64,000 nt of DNA, taken from Rhodoferax sp. (lineage in GTDB: Bacteria; Pseudomonadota; Gammaproteobacteria; Burkholderiales; Burkholderiaceae_C). How positions within the stretch are numbered: position 1 is the stretch's first letter; every line of letters begins with the position of its first letter. Below the pieces are notes generated by a model that was given only the letters and a program-made list of their open reading frames with translations, searched no databases and was not told where the DNA came from. The translations under genes were made by a program, and so were the position numbers. The stretch is taken from positions 1 to 64,000 of the forward strand of contig JAIFLV010000010.1 of assembly GCA_020048895.1 (NCBI GenBank), written 5' to 3'. Shown here piece by piece: positions 21,073 to 29,496 of the stretch.

Positions 21073-21306
21073 CAAGTGCTGTAAAGCGCTTGGCAGTCCA
21101 GTTCAACTCCATTCTTGAGTCGTTCATGGCATTCGGCATGGTGCATCAATCATTCACCCGGAGCTTGAGTAAGTGGACGCTCTAACCGCCAAATCCGCCT
21201 TGGAAAGTTGGCGCTGGTGGCTCAGCATGCCTTTCTTCATGCCACTGCGGCGTGAACTTTTCGGGTGTTTACAATTTGCAGGAAGTCAACATCCATACAG
21301 CCATCT

Positions 21307-22170
21307 ATGCTGATTCATCCCGAGTTTGACCCTGTTGCCTTCCAAATAGGTCCCATTTTGATTCGATGGTACGGGTTGACCTATGTCGTGGCCTTTGCCT
21401 TCGTGCACTGGCTTGCGCTTAAGCGGATCCATCATCCTTCATTCAGCTCCCCATTTTCGGCAAAGCCTTGGGAGCGCAGGGATGTAGAAGATATCCTGCT
21501 CTACGGTATGTTTGGTGCGGTTGTCGGCGCTCGGCTTGGCCATTGCCTGTTCTACAACCCGGTTTACTACTTTTTCAATCCATTGGAAGTGTTCGCCGTT
21601 TGGAAAGGTGGCGAGAGTTTTCATGGTGGGCTGATCGGGGTGATGCTTTCCCTCGCGTGGGTTGCCCATCTGCGCAAGTGCCCTTTTTGGGAGGTCGGTG
21701 ATTTGGTCGCCCCATGTGTTCCTCTCGGGCTGGCCAGCGGGCGTATGGGCAACTTCATCAATGGGGAATTATGGGGACGGGTGACATCGCCGGACTTGCC
21801 ATGGGGAATGGTTTTTCGCGGAGCGGGGGATTTGCCACGCCATCCATCGCAGATTTACCAATTCCTTCTCGAAGGCTTACTGCACTTTGTGCTGCTGTGG
21901 CTCTACGCCAGAAAACCACGCAAGACGGGTCAAGTGTCGGCGATGTTCTTGATCATTTACAGCGTTTTTCGTTTTATTGTCGAGTTTTTCCGTGAGCCCG
22001 ATGCGCATCTGGGCTTCCTTGCGCTGGGTTTGACCATTGGTCAGTGGTTGTGTGTGCCCATGCTCATCGGCGGGGCGGGGCTCTGGTGGTGGGCGCATCG
22101 GCGAAATACTCCGCAAACAGTGTCGCTGCCTCGATCATCGCCGGATCGTCCCGTTGAAGTCGGCCGCTAA
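21307..22170 (+). CDS. lgt: Prolipoprotein diacylglyceryl transferase
   Basis: Lgt attaches diacylglycerol from phosphatidylglycerol to the lipobox cysteine of prolipoproteins, the first step of lipoprotein maturation. The ATG at 21307 (MLIHPEFDPVAFQIGP) fits the family N-terminus; the track adds 14 residues from a GTG. The 287-residue protein has seven membrane segments, the ESFHGGLIG segment with the essential histidine (about 102) and the Lgt signature GRMGNFINGELWGR (about 146). It is not in an operon with thyA or ilvD here. An lnt-type gene, also in lipoprotein maturation, lies 3 kb away. Confidence 0.95.
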   Translation: MLIHPEFDPVAFQIGPILIRWYGLTYVVAFAFVHWLALKRIHHPSFSSPFSAKPWERRDVEDILLYGMFGAVVGARLGHCLFYNPVYYFFNPLEVFAVWKGGESFHGGLIGVMLSLAWVAHLRKCPFWEVGDLVAPCVPLGLASGRMGNFINGELWGRVTSPDLPWGMVFRGAGDLPRHPSQIYQFLLEGLLHFVLLWLYARKPRKTGQVSAMFLIIYSVFRFIVEFFREPDAHLGFLALGLTIGQWLCVPMLIGGAGLWWWAHRRNTPQTVSLPRSSPDRPVEVGR

Positions 22171-22189
22171 GCCGCTGTGTCGCGCTCGC

Positions 22190-23221
22190 TCACCAGTCGA
22201 CCACAGCGGAGCCCCACGTGAAGCCCGCGCCGAACGCAACCATCGCGATCTTCATGCCTTTCTTCAGCCGGCCGGACTCTACCGCTTCGGCCAGCAAGAT
22301 TGGGATTGTCGCTGCAGTGGTGTTGCCATAGCGCTGAATGTTGGACACGAGTTTGTCGTGCGGGATCTTGAGTTGATCGGCTACGTATTGGTTGATGCGT
22401 AGATTCGCCTGATGAAAGAAAAATAGATCTATTTGTTCGTGCGTGAGGCCTTTTTTTGAGTATGCAGTGAACAGTGCGCCGATCATTCGCTCGACCGCGT
22501 TGCGGAACACGAGCTTGCCGTCCATCTGCGCAAACATCATCTCGGGATGCACCTGGCCAACACCCTGCTCATCGAGCGGAATGAAAGGCTTTTGCCGAGT
22601 GTCCCAGATCTTCTGCGTCAGCACGTCTGCGTGGCGGCCGTCGGCGCCAAGCCACCAGCCACGCACGCCGCGGTCCTCGTCGGTCGCGCTGACAACCACC
22701 GCGCCGGCACCGTCGCCGAACAACGTTGCGACGGTGCGACCCCGCGTCGAGAGATCAAGCGCATGAGAGTGCACTTCGGCACCCACCAGCAGCACGTGCT
22801 TCACGTTGCCCGACTGCACCATTGACGACGCCGTTGCGAGGCCGTACAGAAAACCGGAGCACTGATTGCGAACGTCCAGAGCCGGTACAAACGTGGCGTC
22901 CGCACCGTCGCATAGGCCTAGCTTACGCTGAAGGTGCACGCCCGAGCCGGGGAAGGAGTGCTCTGGCGACAGTGTCGCGAACACGATCATCCCGATGTCG
23001 TGCTTCGAGATCCCTGCATTTGCGATCGCCTGCTCCGCGGCGCACACCGCAAGATCGCTGGGACCAACGCCATTGTCGACGAAGCGACGCTCTTCGATGC
23101 CGGTGCGCTGGACGATCCACTCGTTTGTGGTGTCGATGTTGAAATCGTTGATGAGTTGATCGTTGCTGACGACATTTGGCGGAACGAAAAAGCCTGTTCC
23201 AGAGATGTAGGCATTGGGCAC
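22190..23221 (-). CDS. 3-oxoacyl-ACP synthase III (KASIII/FabH-like)
   Basis: This 343-residue condensing enzyme has the full KASIII triad: Cys in RNQCSGFLYG (about 119), His in FFHQANLRI (about 269) and Asn in RYGNTTAA (about 298). It would join an acyl-CoA starter to malonyl-ACP. The housekeeping fabH normally lies in the plsX-fabH-fabD cluster, so this stand-alone copy is probably an accessory paralogue with another starter preference. It is followed upstream on the same strand by an acyltransferase gene 42 bases away, which suggests a two-gene lipid-modifying operon. Its GC-rich wobble use looks stronger than that of the neighbouring CPBP gene. Confidence 0.85.
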   Translation of the reverse strand: MPNAYISGTGFFVPPNVVSNDQLINDFNIDTTNEWIVQRTGIEERRFVDNGVGPSDLAVCAAEQAIANAGISKHDIGMIVFATLSPEHSFPGSGVHLQRKLGLCDGADATFVPALDVRNQCSGFLYGLATASSMVQSGNVKHVLLVGAEVHSHALDLSTRGRTVATLFGDGAGAVVVSATDEDRGVRGWWLGADGRHADVLTQKIWDTRQKPFIPLDEQGVGQVHPEMMFAQMDGKLVFRNAVERMIGALFTAYSKKGLTHEQIDLFFFHQANLRINQYVADQLKIPHDKLVSNIQRYGNTTAATIPILLAEAVESGRLKKGMKIAMVAFGAGFTWGSAVVDW

Positions 23222-23263
23222 AATTGCACTCCTAAAGGATTTTCACTATCGATGAAGTTGGAC

Positions 23264-24109
23264 TTATGGCGACAAATTATGACTGTCGTGATGACCGTAT
23301 GCAGGTTTTTTGTTTTCGAGTTCTGCAAGTCGCCGCACGTGCTCAAACACCATTTCGGTTGTCGCCAAAGGATCCTTTTGAGCTTGCGCTTTCAGATCGC
23401 CCACGCGCAGCGGTGCCCCAAAACAAACGTTGATTGGTAGTGAAGGCAGGTCGCGTCCGCGCCTAAACTCCAGCACGAAGTCGCTCGAGAGGCCATGAAT
23501 AAAAACCGGCAAGACTACAACGTCAGGGGCACAAACTGCCAGCAACTGCCCCAGTCCTGGCTTGCGGGGCAAAAATTCATAGGGGCTTGGGTGATGCGAG
23601 CGTGTCCCCTCGGGATGCATTCCGATGACAGCCCCTTTACCCAAGGTGCATGCCACTTGTTGCATTCCCACTTTATTTAGTACGCGCCGGCGATCGTCTC
23701 GAAACACGGGTGGCCACATGGATGCTCCGGCTACACCATAGTTGAGCAGCACCCCCAACGGGTTGGTGTAATAGAAGCTTGAGCGAACCGGGTAGGCGAC
23801 GCGCGTCAGCAAACGCGTACGGAACTTCAAGATTGTCGAGATTGCAAACATGTCAAAAAACGACCGATGGTTACTCACCAAAATGATGCCACCGGGTGCA
23901 TCAAGCGTTTGAAGCGCGTCAAGCCCCGAGATTTGCCAGCGCTTGGCAGTCATCGCATGTATCCACGCCGCATTCAGCCATCCGGAGAAAAAATGCAGGA
24001 CGCGTCGAAGCCAAGGCAAGCGGTTAGTGGCCTCAAGCAGCGGAACCGAGATGCGCTCAAATCCTCGCAACAGGTGCCTGGGCATCGGGGGCATCGATGG
24101 AGTAGTCAT
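23264..24109 (-). CDS. Lysophospholipid acyltransferase family protein (PlsC domain)
   Basis: The 281-residue protein has PlsC motifs: NHRSFFD (HX4D, about 78-84) and PEGTRS (about 165), with a hydrophobic N-terminal segment that should anchor it at the inner membrane. Such enzymes move an acyl chain to lysophosphatidic acid or a related lipid acceptor. It lies upstream of the KASIII-like gene with 42 bases between, probably co-transcribed. Whether it is the essential PlsC or a paralogue cannot be told; the neighbouring accessory KASIII suggests a paralogue. Confidence 0.82.
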   Translation of the reverse strand: MTTPSMPPMPRHLLRGFERISVPLLEATNRLPWLRRVLHFFSGWLNAAWIHAMTAKRWQISGLDALQTLDAPGGIILVSNHRSFFDMFAISTILKFRTRLLTRVAYPVRSSFYYTNPLGVLLNYGVAGASMWPPVFRDDRRRVLNKVGMQQVACTLGKGAVIGMHPEGTRSHHPSPYEFLPRKPGLGQLLAVCAPDVVVLPVFIHGLSSDFVLEFRRGRDLPSLPINVCFGAPLRVGDLKAQAQKDPLATTEMVFEHVRRLAELENKKPAYGHHDSHNLSP

Positions 24110-24179
24110 TGTTGAATATGATGGTTACTAAACTCAACTACAGACATCATGGGTTCGCACCCGTCATTGGCGCCAGAAC

Positions 24180-24977
24180 ATGAAAAAAATGCTGCAAGAC
24201 CCGTATGTGAAGACTGCTGTTGCTGATATACGCTCGTTTCTCGCTGAGAACCGTCGCGAAGTCATTATATTTTTCACAGTACTTTACGTTCTGATCGCCA
24301 ATAAATATCTGGGACAGGTTGATGGCCTATTGGGTCTGCTGAAACTCATCGGTGCGGAAAAGTTATTGGTAGTAGCGATTGATACGTTTCAATTGTCTGC
24401 GGATGCCCACTTTTATTCGCTCCTGTACTGGGGCTGCGTCTTGTGTTTTGACTATATGGTCATTCCATGCCTGGTTATCGTGTTTGTATTGAAGGAGAGG
24501 CTGAGCAATTTTGGACTTCAATTTGAACTGGGCAAGCGGTTCACTAAATATTATTTCTATTTTCTTGTACTCGCCCTTGCTGTGGTTTATCTGGCGTCGA
24601 AATCCCCAGCTTTCCAGGCCAAGTATCCTTTTTATAAGATCCATGGCGTTGCGGAACTCAACGCCAACTTCTTCATTTGGGAGTGCTTATACATATCCAT
24701 GTTTTTTTGCCTGGAGTTCTTTTTTCGGGGCTTTATGGTCAAGGGCTTAAAGAGTAAGTTCGGCTTGTGGTCAATATTCATCATGACGGTACCGTATTGC
24801 ATGATCCACTTTGGCAAGCCACTCGCCGAAACGATTGGTGCCATATTTGCGGGATTGGCCCTGGGGTATATCAGCTATCGCGGAAGAGGCATACTGGCCG
24901 GCTTCTTTATGCACGTTACCGTGGCGTTGTCGATGGACGGCATGGCCTTGTGGCAGACCGGTGTGTTATCTCGGTAA
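24180..24977 (+). CDS. CPBP-type intramembrane protein with an altered protease motif
   Basis: This 265-residue protein has about seven membrane segments and the CPBP (Abi) fold pattern. The usual motif EExxxR appears as LEFFFRG (about 178), so the first glutamate is replaced by leucine; the second motif reads YCMIHFG and the last histidine lies in GFFMHVTVA where the common asparagine is absent. The first Glu is catalytic in Rce1-type members, so protease activity is doubtful. The gene looks AT-richer than its neighbours, which hints at transfer. Its 3' end overlaps the convergent lnt by 12 bases. CPBP proteins are known in CAAX processing, bacteriocin immunity and signalling; no role can be assigned. 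Confidence 0.75.
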   Translation: MKKMLQDPYVKTAVADIRSFLAENRREVIIFFTVLYVLIANKYLGQVDGLLGLLKLIGAEKLLVVAIDTFQLSADAHFYSLLYWGCVLCFDYMVIPCLVIVFVLKERLSNFGLQFELGKRFTKYYFYFLVLALAVVYLASKSPAFQAKYPFYKIHGVAELNANFFIWECLYISMFFCLEFFFRGFMVKGLKSKFGLWSIFIMTVPYCMIHFGKPLAETIGAIFAGLALGYISYRGRGILAGFFMHVTVALSMDGMALWQTGVLSR

Positions 24978-26576
24978 GCGGGAGGCAGCCTGCAACGCGT
25001 CGTAGGTGGATTTTCTTCGTTGCAACCAACTGTATGCCAGCAACAGCGCGATGGCACCCCAAATCACTTGGCCCACCAACGTGGGCCAACGTTGGAAAAA
25101 TGTGCTGGTTGGCTGCGTGTGGTACGCCACTTCAAACAACCCGGACCATTTTTGTTTAATGGGCGACAGTTCGAGCAACTCACCATTTGCCAACGCCACG
25201 CTGGAAATCCCTGAATTGGTTACGCGCAACATGGGCACGCGAAACTCCACCGCGCGCGCCATCGTCATGTAGGAATGTTGATAAGGTTCTTGCCAATGCC
25301 CAAACCAGGAGTCGTTGGTGATATTCACAATGAAGTGCGCCCCCAAATCAGCCCAGTTTCCGGACAACTCGGGAAACAGGCTCTCATAGCAAATTTGAAT
25401 TCCGAATTTGAGCTGGTTCAATGCCAATAATTCTTTGACACCCTGGCCCGCTGCCATGTTGCCAATGCGTGGTAAATAGTTGCGAATCGCCGGGAATTCC
25501 TGTTCAAACGGCACGTATTCGCCAAACATGATCAGCTTGGATTTGCTGTAGTGCGGTGCCATGACCTGCCCCTCTGGGCTCAGCACAAATACCGAGTTTG
25601 TCTTCAATTGCCGCCCGGCATCCCAGCCAAACGCACCGGTAAGCAGCCCTACGCCACTACGCTTGACAAATTCGCTCAGCTGATCGGCGATCTCATCCTT
25701 TAAGTTCGGATCGCTCAAAATGGTGGGAATCGACGTCTCCGGCCACAGCACCATATCAATTTTTCTGTCTTTGAACTGCTGCAACGCTTCTTCGGATTGG
25801 TGAATGTATCGCTTCAATATTTCATGGCGAAATTCGTCACCGTACTCGGCGGCCAGTTTCTTGTTGTTTTCGATATTGGTTTGGATCATCAGCACATTGG
25901 CCGACGCATCTGGCTGCGGCAGCCGCGATTGCAACCAAACGCCCAGAACATTGAGCAGCAAAAATACCACAACTACCGATCCCGCCAGCACTTTTCCGAA
26001 GACCGCTTTGCGTTTTTGCCACGCCAGCAGCAAGGGCAGATTCGCCAATACAGTCAACGTGCTCAAGCCTTTAAACCCGATGTACTCGGCCAATTGAAAC
26101 ACCGGCAGTCCGGCCGAGAACCACGTATAGCCAAAATTCGAGTCAAACAAGGTGACGGAATAGGATTCGCACAGGACGGTGATCAACGCCATCCAGAACA
26201 GCGACAGGCGTGATGACCATTGGAAATGGCGCTGCCACAGGAACCACAGAACACCGGCAATGGTTATATACAGATGCCCAACCAGACAAAAGCCCAGCAT
26301 GCCGAGCACCGAGACTGGCCACGACAGGTGGGCAAACTCGTGCAGCGTGTAGGCAACCCAGTTGTAGCCGATCAGCGTAAAGACAAATCCGCACGTGATA
26401 CCGCCCCAAAACACCGCTTTGAGACTTTGCTGACGTGACCAGTACAACCATAGCGGTACCAGACAAAACAGGTTGGCCCATGGCGGAAATGGGATATAGC
26501 TTGTGCCGACCAGCACGCCGGCCAGCACTGGCAAGGTCAAGGACTTCCAAACGAAAGGCACGGGGCTGGATTGCAT
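24966..26576 (-). CDS. lnt: Apolipoprotein N-acyltransferase, probably an accessory copy
   Basis: Lnt adds the third acyl chain to the N-terminal cysteine of lipoproteins. The 536-residue protein has six to eight N-terminal membrane segments and a nitrilase domain with the triad Glu in WPETSIP (about 278), Lys in SKSKLIMFGEY (about 344) and Cys in QICYES (about 395), then a C-terminal membrane helix. All catalytic residues are present. In this family the housekeeping lnt usually lies beside the ybeX/ybeY/ybeZ cluster, which is not here, so I infer an additional copy. It sits next to a CPBP protein and upstream of two lipoproteins. The start at 26576 is the first ATG; no strong ribosome binding site is seen. 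Confidence 0.88.
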   Translation of the reverse strand: MQSSPVPFVWKSLTLPVLAGVLVGTSYIPFPPWANLFCLVPLWLYWSRQQSLKAVFWGGITCGFVFTLIGYNWVAYTLHEFAHLSWPVSVLGMLGFCLVGHLYITIAGVLWFLWQRHFQWSSRLSLFWMALITVLCESYSVTLFDSNFGYTWFSAGLPVFQLAEYIGFKGLSTLTVLANLPLLLAWQKRKAVFGKVLAGSVVVVFLLLNVLGVWLQSRLPQPDASANVLMIQTNIENNKKLAAEYGDEFRHEILKRYIHQSEEALQQFKDRKIDMVLWPETSIPTILSDPNLKDEIADQLSEFVKRSGVGLLTGAFGWDAGRQLKTNSVFVLSPEGQVMAPHYSKSKLIMFGEYVPFEQEFPAIRNYLPRIGNMAAGQGVKELLALNQLKFGIQICYESLFPELSGNWADLGAHFIVNITNDSWFGHWQEPYQHSYMTMARAVEFRVPMLRVTNSGISSVALANGELLELSPIKQKWSGLFEVAYHTQPTSTFFQRWPTLVGQVIWGAIALLLAYSWLQRRKSTYDALQAASRLPR

Positions 26577-26656
26577 GGAACAGTCGCTTTTTCAACAAGG
26601 ATCAGTGCGACTTGGCATCGCAACTTAGGTCGAGGCGCAAATCCTTTATGCACGGA

Positions 26657-26681
26657 CATCTGTCATGGCTTCCGACAGATG
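26657..26681. repeat. 8-bp inverted repeat CATCTGTC-N9-GACAGATG upstream of lnt
   Basis: Perfect 8-base arms lie 81 bases upstream of the lnt start in the 249-base gap to the lipoprotein gene. No T-run follows on either strand. It could be an operator for lnt or chance; the rest of the gap shows nothing I can name. Confidence 0.3.
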
Positions 26682-26825
26682 CTGTTGATCGTGCTGCGAC
26701 CAGGATGGGCGGCGCAGGTTGCCTGTTGCGCGGCCCCGCCGGGCTGGTCTCAACGCAATGGACTTGCTCTGAGTCAGCCCAGCCGCATCGTGTCAGCGAG
26801 ACGCTGGGTTAAGCAACTGACGCAA

Positions 26826-27701
26826 TCAGGGCTTCCAACCACCTCGAAATGTGGTTGCCAGTTTTTTGACGTCGTCTTTGTCAAGGCTGCCATCGCTGGT
26901 CATCGTGGACAAGGTGTTGCTCATGCTGCCGAGCAAGGTCGAAGTCACCACACTGCCATTGGCCAAGGTCTCCACAGCGGCAGAAGAAGTCTGCAACAAG
27001 AGCTTCGCAGCATTTTCCAGTTGTGCCTGTTGGGTTGGCCCGTAGTTGGCATCGACCGCGGCATTTGCTTCTTTGGTGGTCAAGGTGATCGGCGTAGGAG
27101 TTTGCACTACGCTTGCCAGCACACGTGTGACCTGTACGGCAGAAGCCACAGCCACTTCCTTTTGCAGGGCTGGGCTCAGGCTGGTGGCGGAGGTGCCGAC
27201 AGGCACCAGCATATTGAGCGCCGCATCGCCGGCTTTCACCAGCGTCATGTAATTTGGGCTGATACCGCCAGTGGCCGCAGCCTCGTAACCGGCCATACTA
27301 TAGACGCCGTAGAGCTTGGCATTGGAATCCGTGGAGCCATTCGCCACGACGTTTAGCGACGCGCTATCCATGAGAGCGTCTTTTGCGTAGGCTAGCCCAA
27401 GGGTTTGCACCACATCCTTGTTATAGCCTGCGGCGGCCAGGACCGCCGAGGCCTCACTGATGGCCTTTGCCGCGTTTCCGCTGGCGAGAGAGGTATTCGC
27501 GGTGGCCAGGGCCTTGGTTTGATCTGCCGTCAGGGTGGCGGACGGCAACTGGGTATTGATAGGGGCGCCAATTGGCACCGCTTCTTCGTTGGCGGCGCCG
27601 CAGGCCCCAAGCAGGCCGGCCACCAGTAATGCCGCCCACGCGCCGGGTTGCCGCAGCGGGAAGGTGATGTGTCGGCGAAGCGTCAAAGTGGAGTTCGTCA
27701 T
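26826..27701 (-). CDS. Hypothetical lipoprotein
   Basis: I do not recognise this 291-residue protein. It has an N-terminal arginine pair, a hydrophobic segment and a lipobox LGAC (Cys34), so it should be lipid-anchored. The mature part is alanine/threonine/serine-rich and mostly helical in pattern (SLASGNAAKAISEASAVLAAAGY resembles a TPR-like helix pair). The C-terminal segment VETLANGSVVTSTLLGSMSNTL is repeated almost base for base at 29036-29116, showing that a second copy of this gene existed. It is 16 bases after the upstream lipoprotein gene, with GAGGAA before its ATG, so the two form an operon. Confidence 0.78.
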   Translation of the reverse strand: MTNSTLTLRRHITFPLRQPGAWAALLVAGLLGACGAANEEAVPIGAPINTQLPSATLTADQTKALATANTSLASGNAAKAISEASAVLAAAGYNKDVVQTLGLAYAKDALMDSASLNVVANGSTDSNAKLYGVYSMAGYEAAATGGISPNYMTLVKAGDAALNMLVPVGTSATSLSPALQKEVAVASAVQVTRVLASVVQTPTPITLTTKEANAAVDANYGPTQQAQLENAAKLLLQTSSAAVETLANGSVVTSTLLGSMSNTLSTMTSDGSLDKDDVKKLATTFRGGWKP

Positions 27702-27717
27702 GTCTAGTTCCTCTCTC

Positions 27718-28848
27718 TTAAGAGCCGGCGCCGGTAAGAGCCAGCAGTTGCCCGATCGCTACCGTGCTGATGGAGGTTTGTCCGCCAAACGTGATTTTCA
27801 AGGAGACGGTGGCCGCCGTCCCCGGGTTGGCGGAACAGGTTACGGAAGGCACATCCTTGTCAGTGTCCGTTACTTTGCATTCAGCGGTTGCTTTTTCGAC
27901 GAGATATTCGACCTTGTACGCCGCGCCGAACGTCGAACCTTTGGCGTTCAAAGCAAAGGGCTTCCCAACTTCGAGCCTGCCGGTGGTAGTTCCAGGCACG
28001 AGCCTGGCGAGGGGGGCAGCGGCTACCGTGATGGTTGCTGACGAGCTATTCAGCGTAGTGCCTGCTGAGTCCTTGAGGGTGCCCTGCAGGGTGTATTCGC
28101 CGGCTGTAGGCAGAGCAGAGGCGGCCACCGTGACGGTTCCCGAGGTGGTTTCGTCCGTCGTGCAGGTGGTATTGCTGGGAATGCTGGCATTGCTGCAGGT
28201 GGTTTCGACCGTAGTGGTTGTGACCGTGGACTTATTCAACAGCGTCCAAGTCACTTTCTTGGCTGCTGATTTTAGCGGCGCGTGGGTGTACTCGGCGCTG
28301 AACGCACTGCCGATGACAGCCGTTGCCAGCGGGTTGGTTATGGCAATATTCGTGCGACCATCCTTGATATTGAATTTGGTCGTTGTCGGCTTCAGACCCC
28401 CTCCAGCGGTGATGGTCATCGACGAGGGGGTCGTACCCTTGGCAGCCAGTTTGTCATACAGGATGGTATTGAGAGGGATAACTACTGTCTGACTTCCCGG
28501 TGTACTTGTACTAGACGCTGTTGTGACGCCCTCCAAATCGCCAACGCCTGTCTTTGAACAGTTCAGGTTACCAAGCGGACAAGTAAATGTTCCTACGTCG
28601 GAATCATTTATCTTTATTGCGTATGTGGGGTCGTCAATAGATCCGCTTCTCATTTGGCTGACCAACTGATACTGACTCGACTCATCGACAACGGTGTAAG
28701 TTGGTGTGGAGGCCGCGGCGGCGGTGGGTTTGGCCGGGGCGGGGTCATCACCACACGCCCATAGCGTCCACCCGTACATCAACGCCAGCGCATAGATGAG
28801 CACAAAGCGAAATCCTAAGGGTTTCTGTCGTAGCAGCGGCATTTTCAT
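27718..28848 (-). CDS. Hypothetical lipoprotein with Ig-like segments
   Basis: The 376-residue product begins with a signal and lipobox-like WAC (Cys32), then an alanine/proline spacer. The rest is rich in threonine, serine and valine and shows beta-sandwich character, with segments such as GEYTLQGTLKDSAGTTLNSS and GRLEVGKPFALNAKGST that look like Ig-like or Big-type repeats. Paired cysteines (FTCPLGNLNC, ETTCSNASIPSNTTC) may form disulfides in the periplasm or outside the cell. I cannot assign a function. It is the first gene of a two-lipoprotein operon. An adhesin or surface-anchored structural role is possible but only inferred from composition. Confidence 0.72.
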   Translation of the reverse strand: MKMPLLRQKPLGFRFVLIYALALMYGWTLWACGDDPAPAKPTAAAASTPTYTVVDESSQYQLVSQMRSGSIDDPTYAIKINDSDVGTFTCPLGNLNCSKTGVGDLEGVTTASSTSTPGSQTVVIPLNTILYDKLAAKGTTPSSMTITAGGGLKPTTTKFNIKDGRTNIAITNPLATAVIGSAFSAEYTHAPLKSAAKKVTWTLLNKSTVTTTTVETTCSNASIPSNTTCTTDETTSGTVTVAASALPTAGEYTLQGTLKDSAGTTLNSSSATITVAAAPLARLVPGTTTGRLEVGKPFALNAKGSTFGAAYKVEYLVEKATAECKVTDTDKDVPSVTCSANPGTAATVSLKITFGGQTSISTVAIGQLLALTGAGS

Positions 28849-28949
28849 GGCAAGAGTCCTGTCTGAGTGGATTGCGCTACGAATGTATCAAGCACAGGCC
28901 AAGCAAGCCTTAGCGGGCATAACTCAGTAGCTTGGGATCGATATTACCG

Positions 28950-28990
28950 CAACGTTAGTCTTGTGTGAGGCTGCAGCGTTGTTTTTTTTT
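28950..28990 (+). terminator. Candidate terminator: interrupted stem followed by T9
   Basis: CAACG and CGTTG pair around an inner AGTCT/AGGCT stem with a six-base loop, and a run of nine Ts follows on the plus strand. No plus-strand gene is visible upstream, since the neighbouring lipoprotein gene runs the other way. It could end an unseen small transcript or be a relic. Confidence 0.4.
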
Positions 28991-29035
28991 GACTGGCCTA
29001 TAACGAAAGCGTAAAGCTAAATTGCAGGGTTGGGG

Positions 29036-29154
29036 TCGTGGACAAGGTGTTGCTCATGCTGCCGAGCAAGGTCGAAGTCACCACACTGCCATTGGCCAGG
29101 GTCTCCACAGCGGCAGGTGAAGACTACACCAAGTGCCTCGCAGCACTTTCCAGT
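29036..29154 (-). repeat. Partial duplicate of the lipoprotein 3' region
   Basis: Bases 29036-29116 match 26903-26983 with a single mismatch in 81, and the following 38 bases match 26984-27021 at about 79 percent. In the original frame the segment reads VETLANGSVVTSTLLGSMSNTLS and then departs. It is therefore the 3' end of a second, largely lost copy of the neighbouring lipoprotein gene. Identity changes sharply inside the block, which suggests gene conversion or more than one event. Confidence 0.85.
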
Positions 29155-29496
29155 GTGCCGCAGCAAATGAGATCGGGTGTAGGGCAACCCCGCTCTGGCA
29201 TAGGCTTGGCGGATGGTCTTGCGTACGAGATCAGCGCCAACGGGTTCGTCGCCTGGTGCAGTGACGCGCACGAAGACCGCACGGTTGGTGGTTCTGGGGC
29301 GCTCCTGCTTGAGGTAAGCCGCGATGGCCTTCCCTGTGGTTGCTGGAAGCGGTAGAACATCTTCGCGGCCGCCCTTGGTGTGGCGCAGCGTCACGGTGGC
29401 TGCGCGCCAGTCAATATCATCCAAGCCGAGTTGGGAGACCTCGACGCTGCGAAGACCCAGATCGAGTGCAAAGCGCACGATGGCGTCGCCGCGTCG
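29155..29496 (-). pseudogene. Tyrosine recombinase fragment (both ends missing)
   Basis: On the minus strand this encodes an internal piece of a XerC/D-type integrase: the first catalytic arginine box LGLRSVEVSQLGLDDIDW, the beta-hairpin lysine in TLRHTKGGREDVLPLP, and the second box HLLRHT. The N-terminal DNA-binding domain, the second His/Trp and the nucleophilic tyrosine are missing. The piece joins directly to a proQ fragment at its 5' side and to a lipoprotein fragment at its 3' side, so the 168-residue frame in the ORF track (29017-29523) is a chimera and cannot be an active recombinase. Confidence 0.85.

Noticed and set aside
26571-27356. 261-codon plus-strand frame opposite the lipoprotein gene
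   Set aside because: It lies antisense to a lipoprotein gene with a clear signal, lipobox and ribosome binding site, and its composition is that of a shadow frame.
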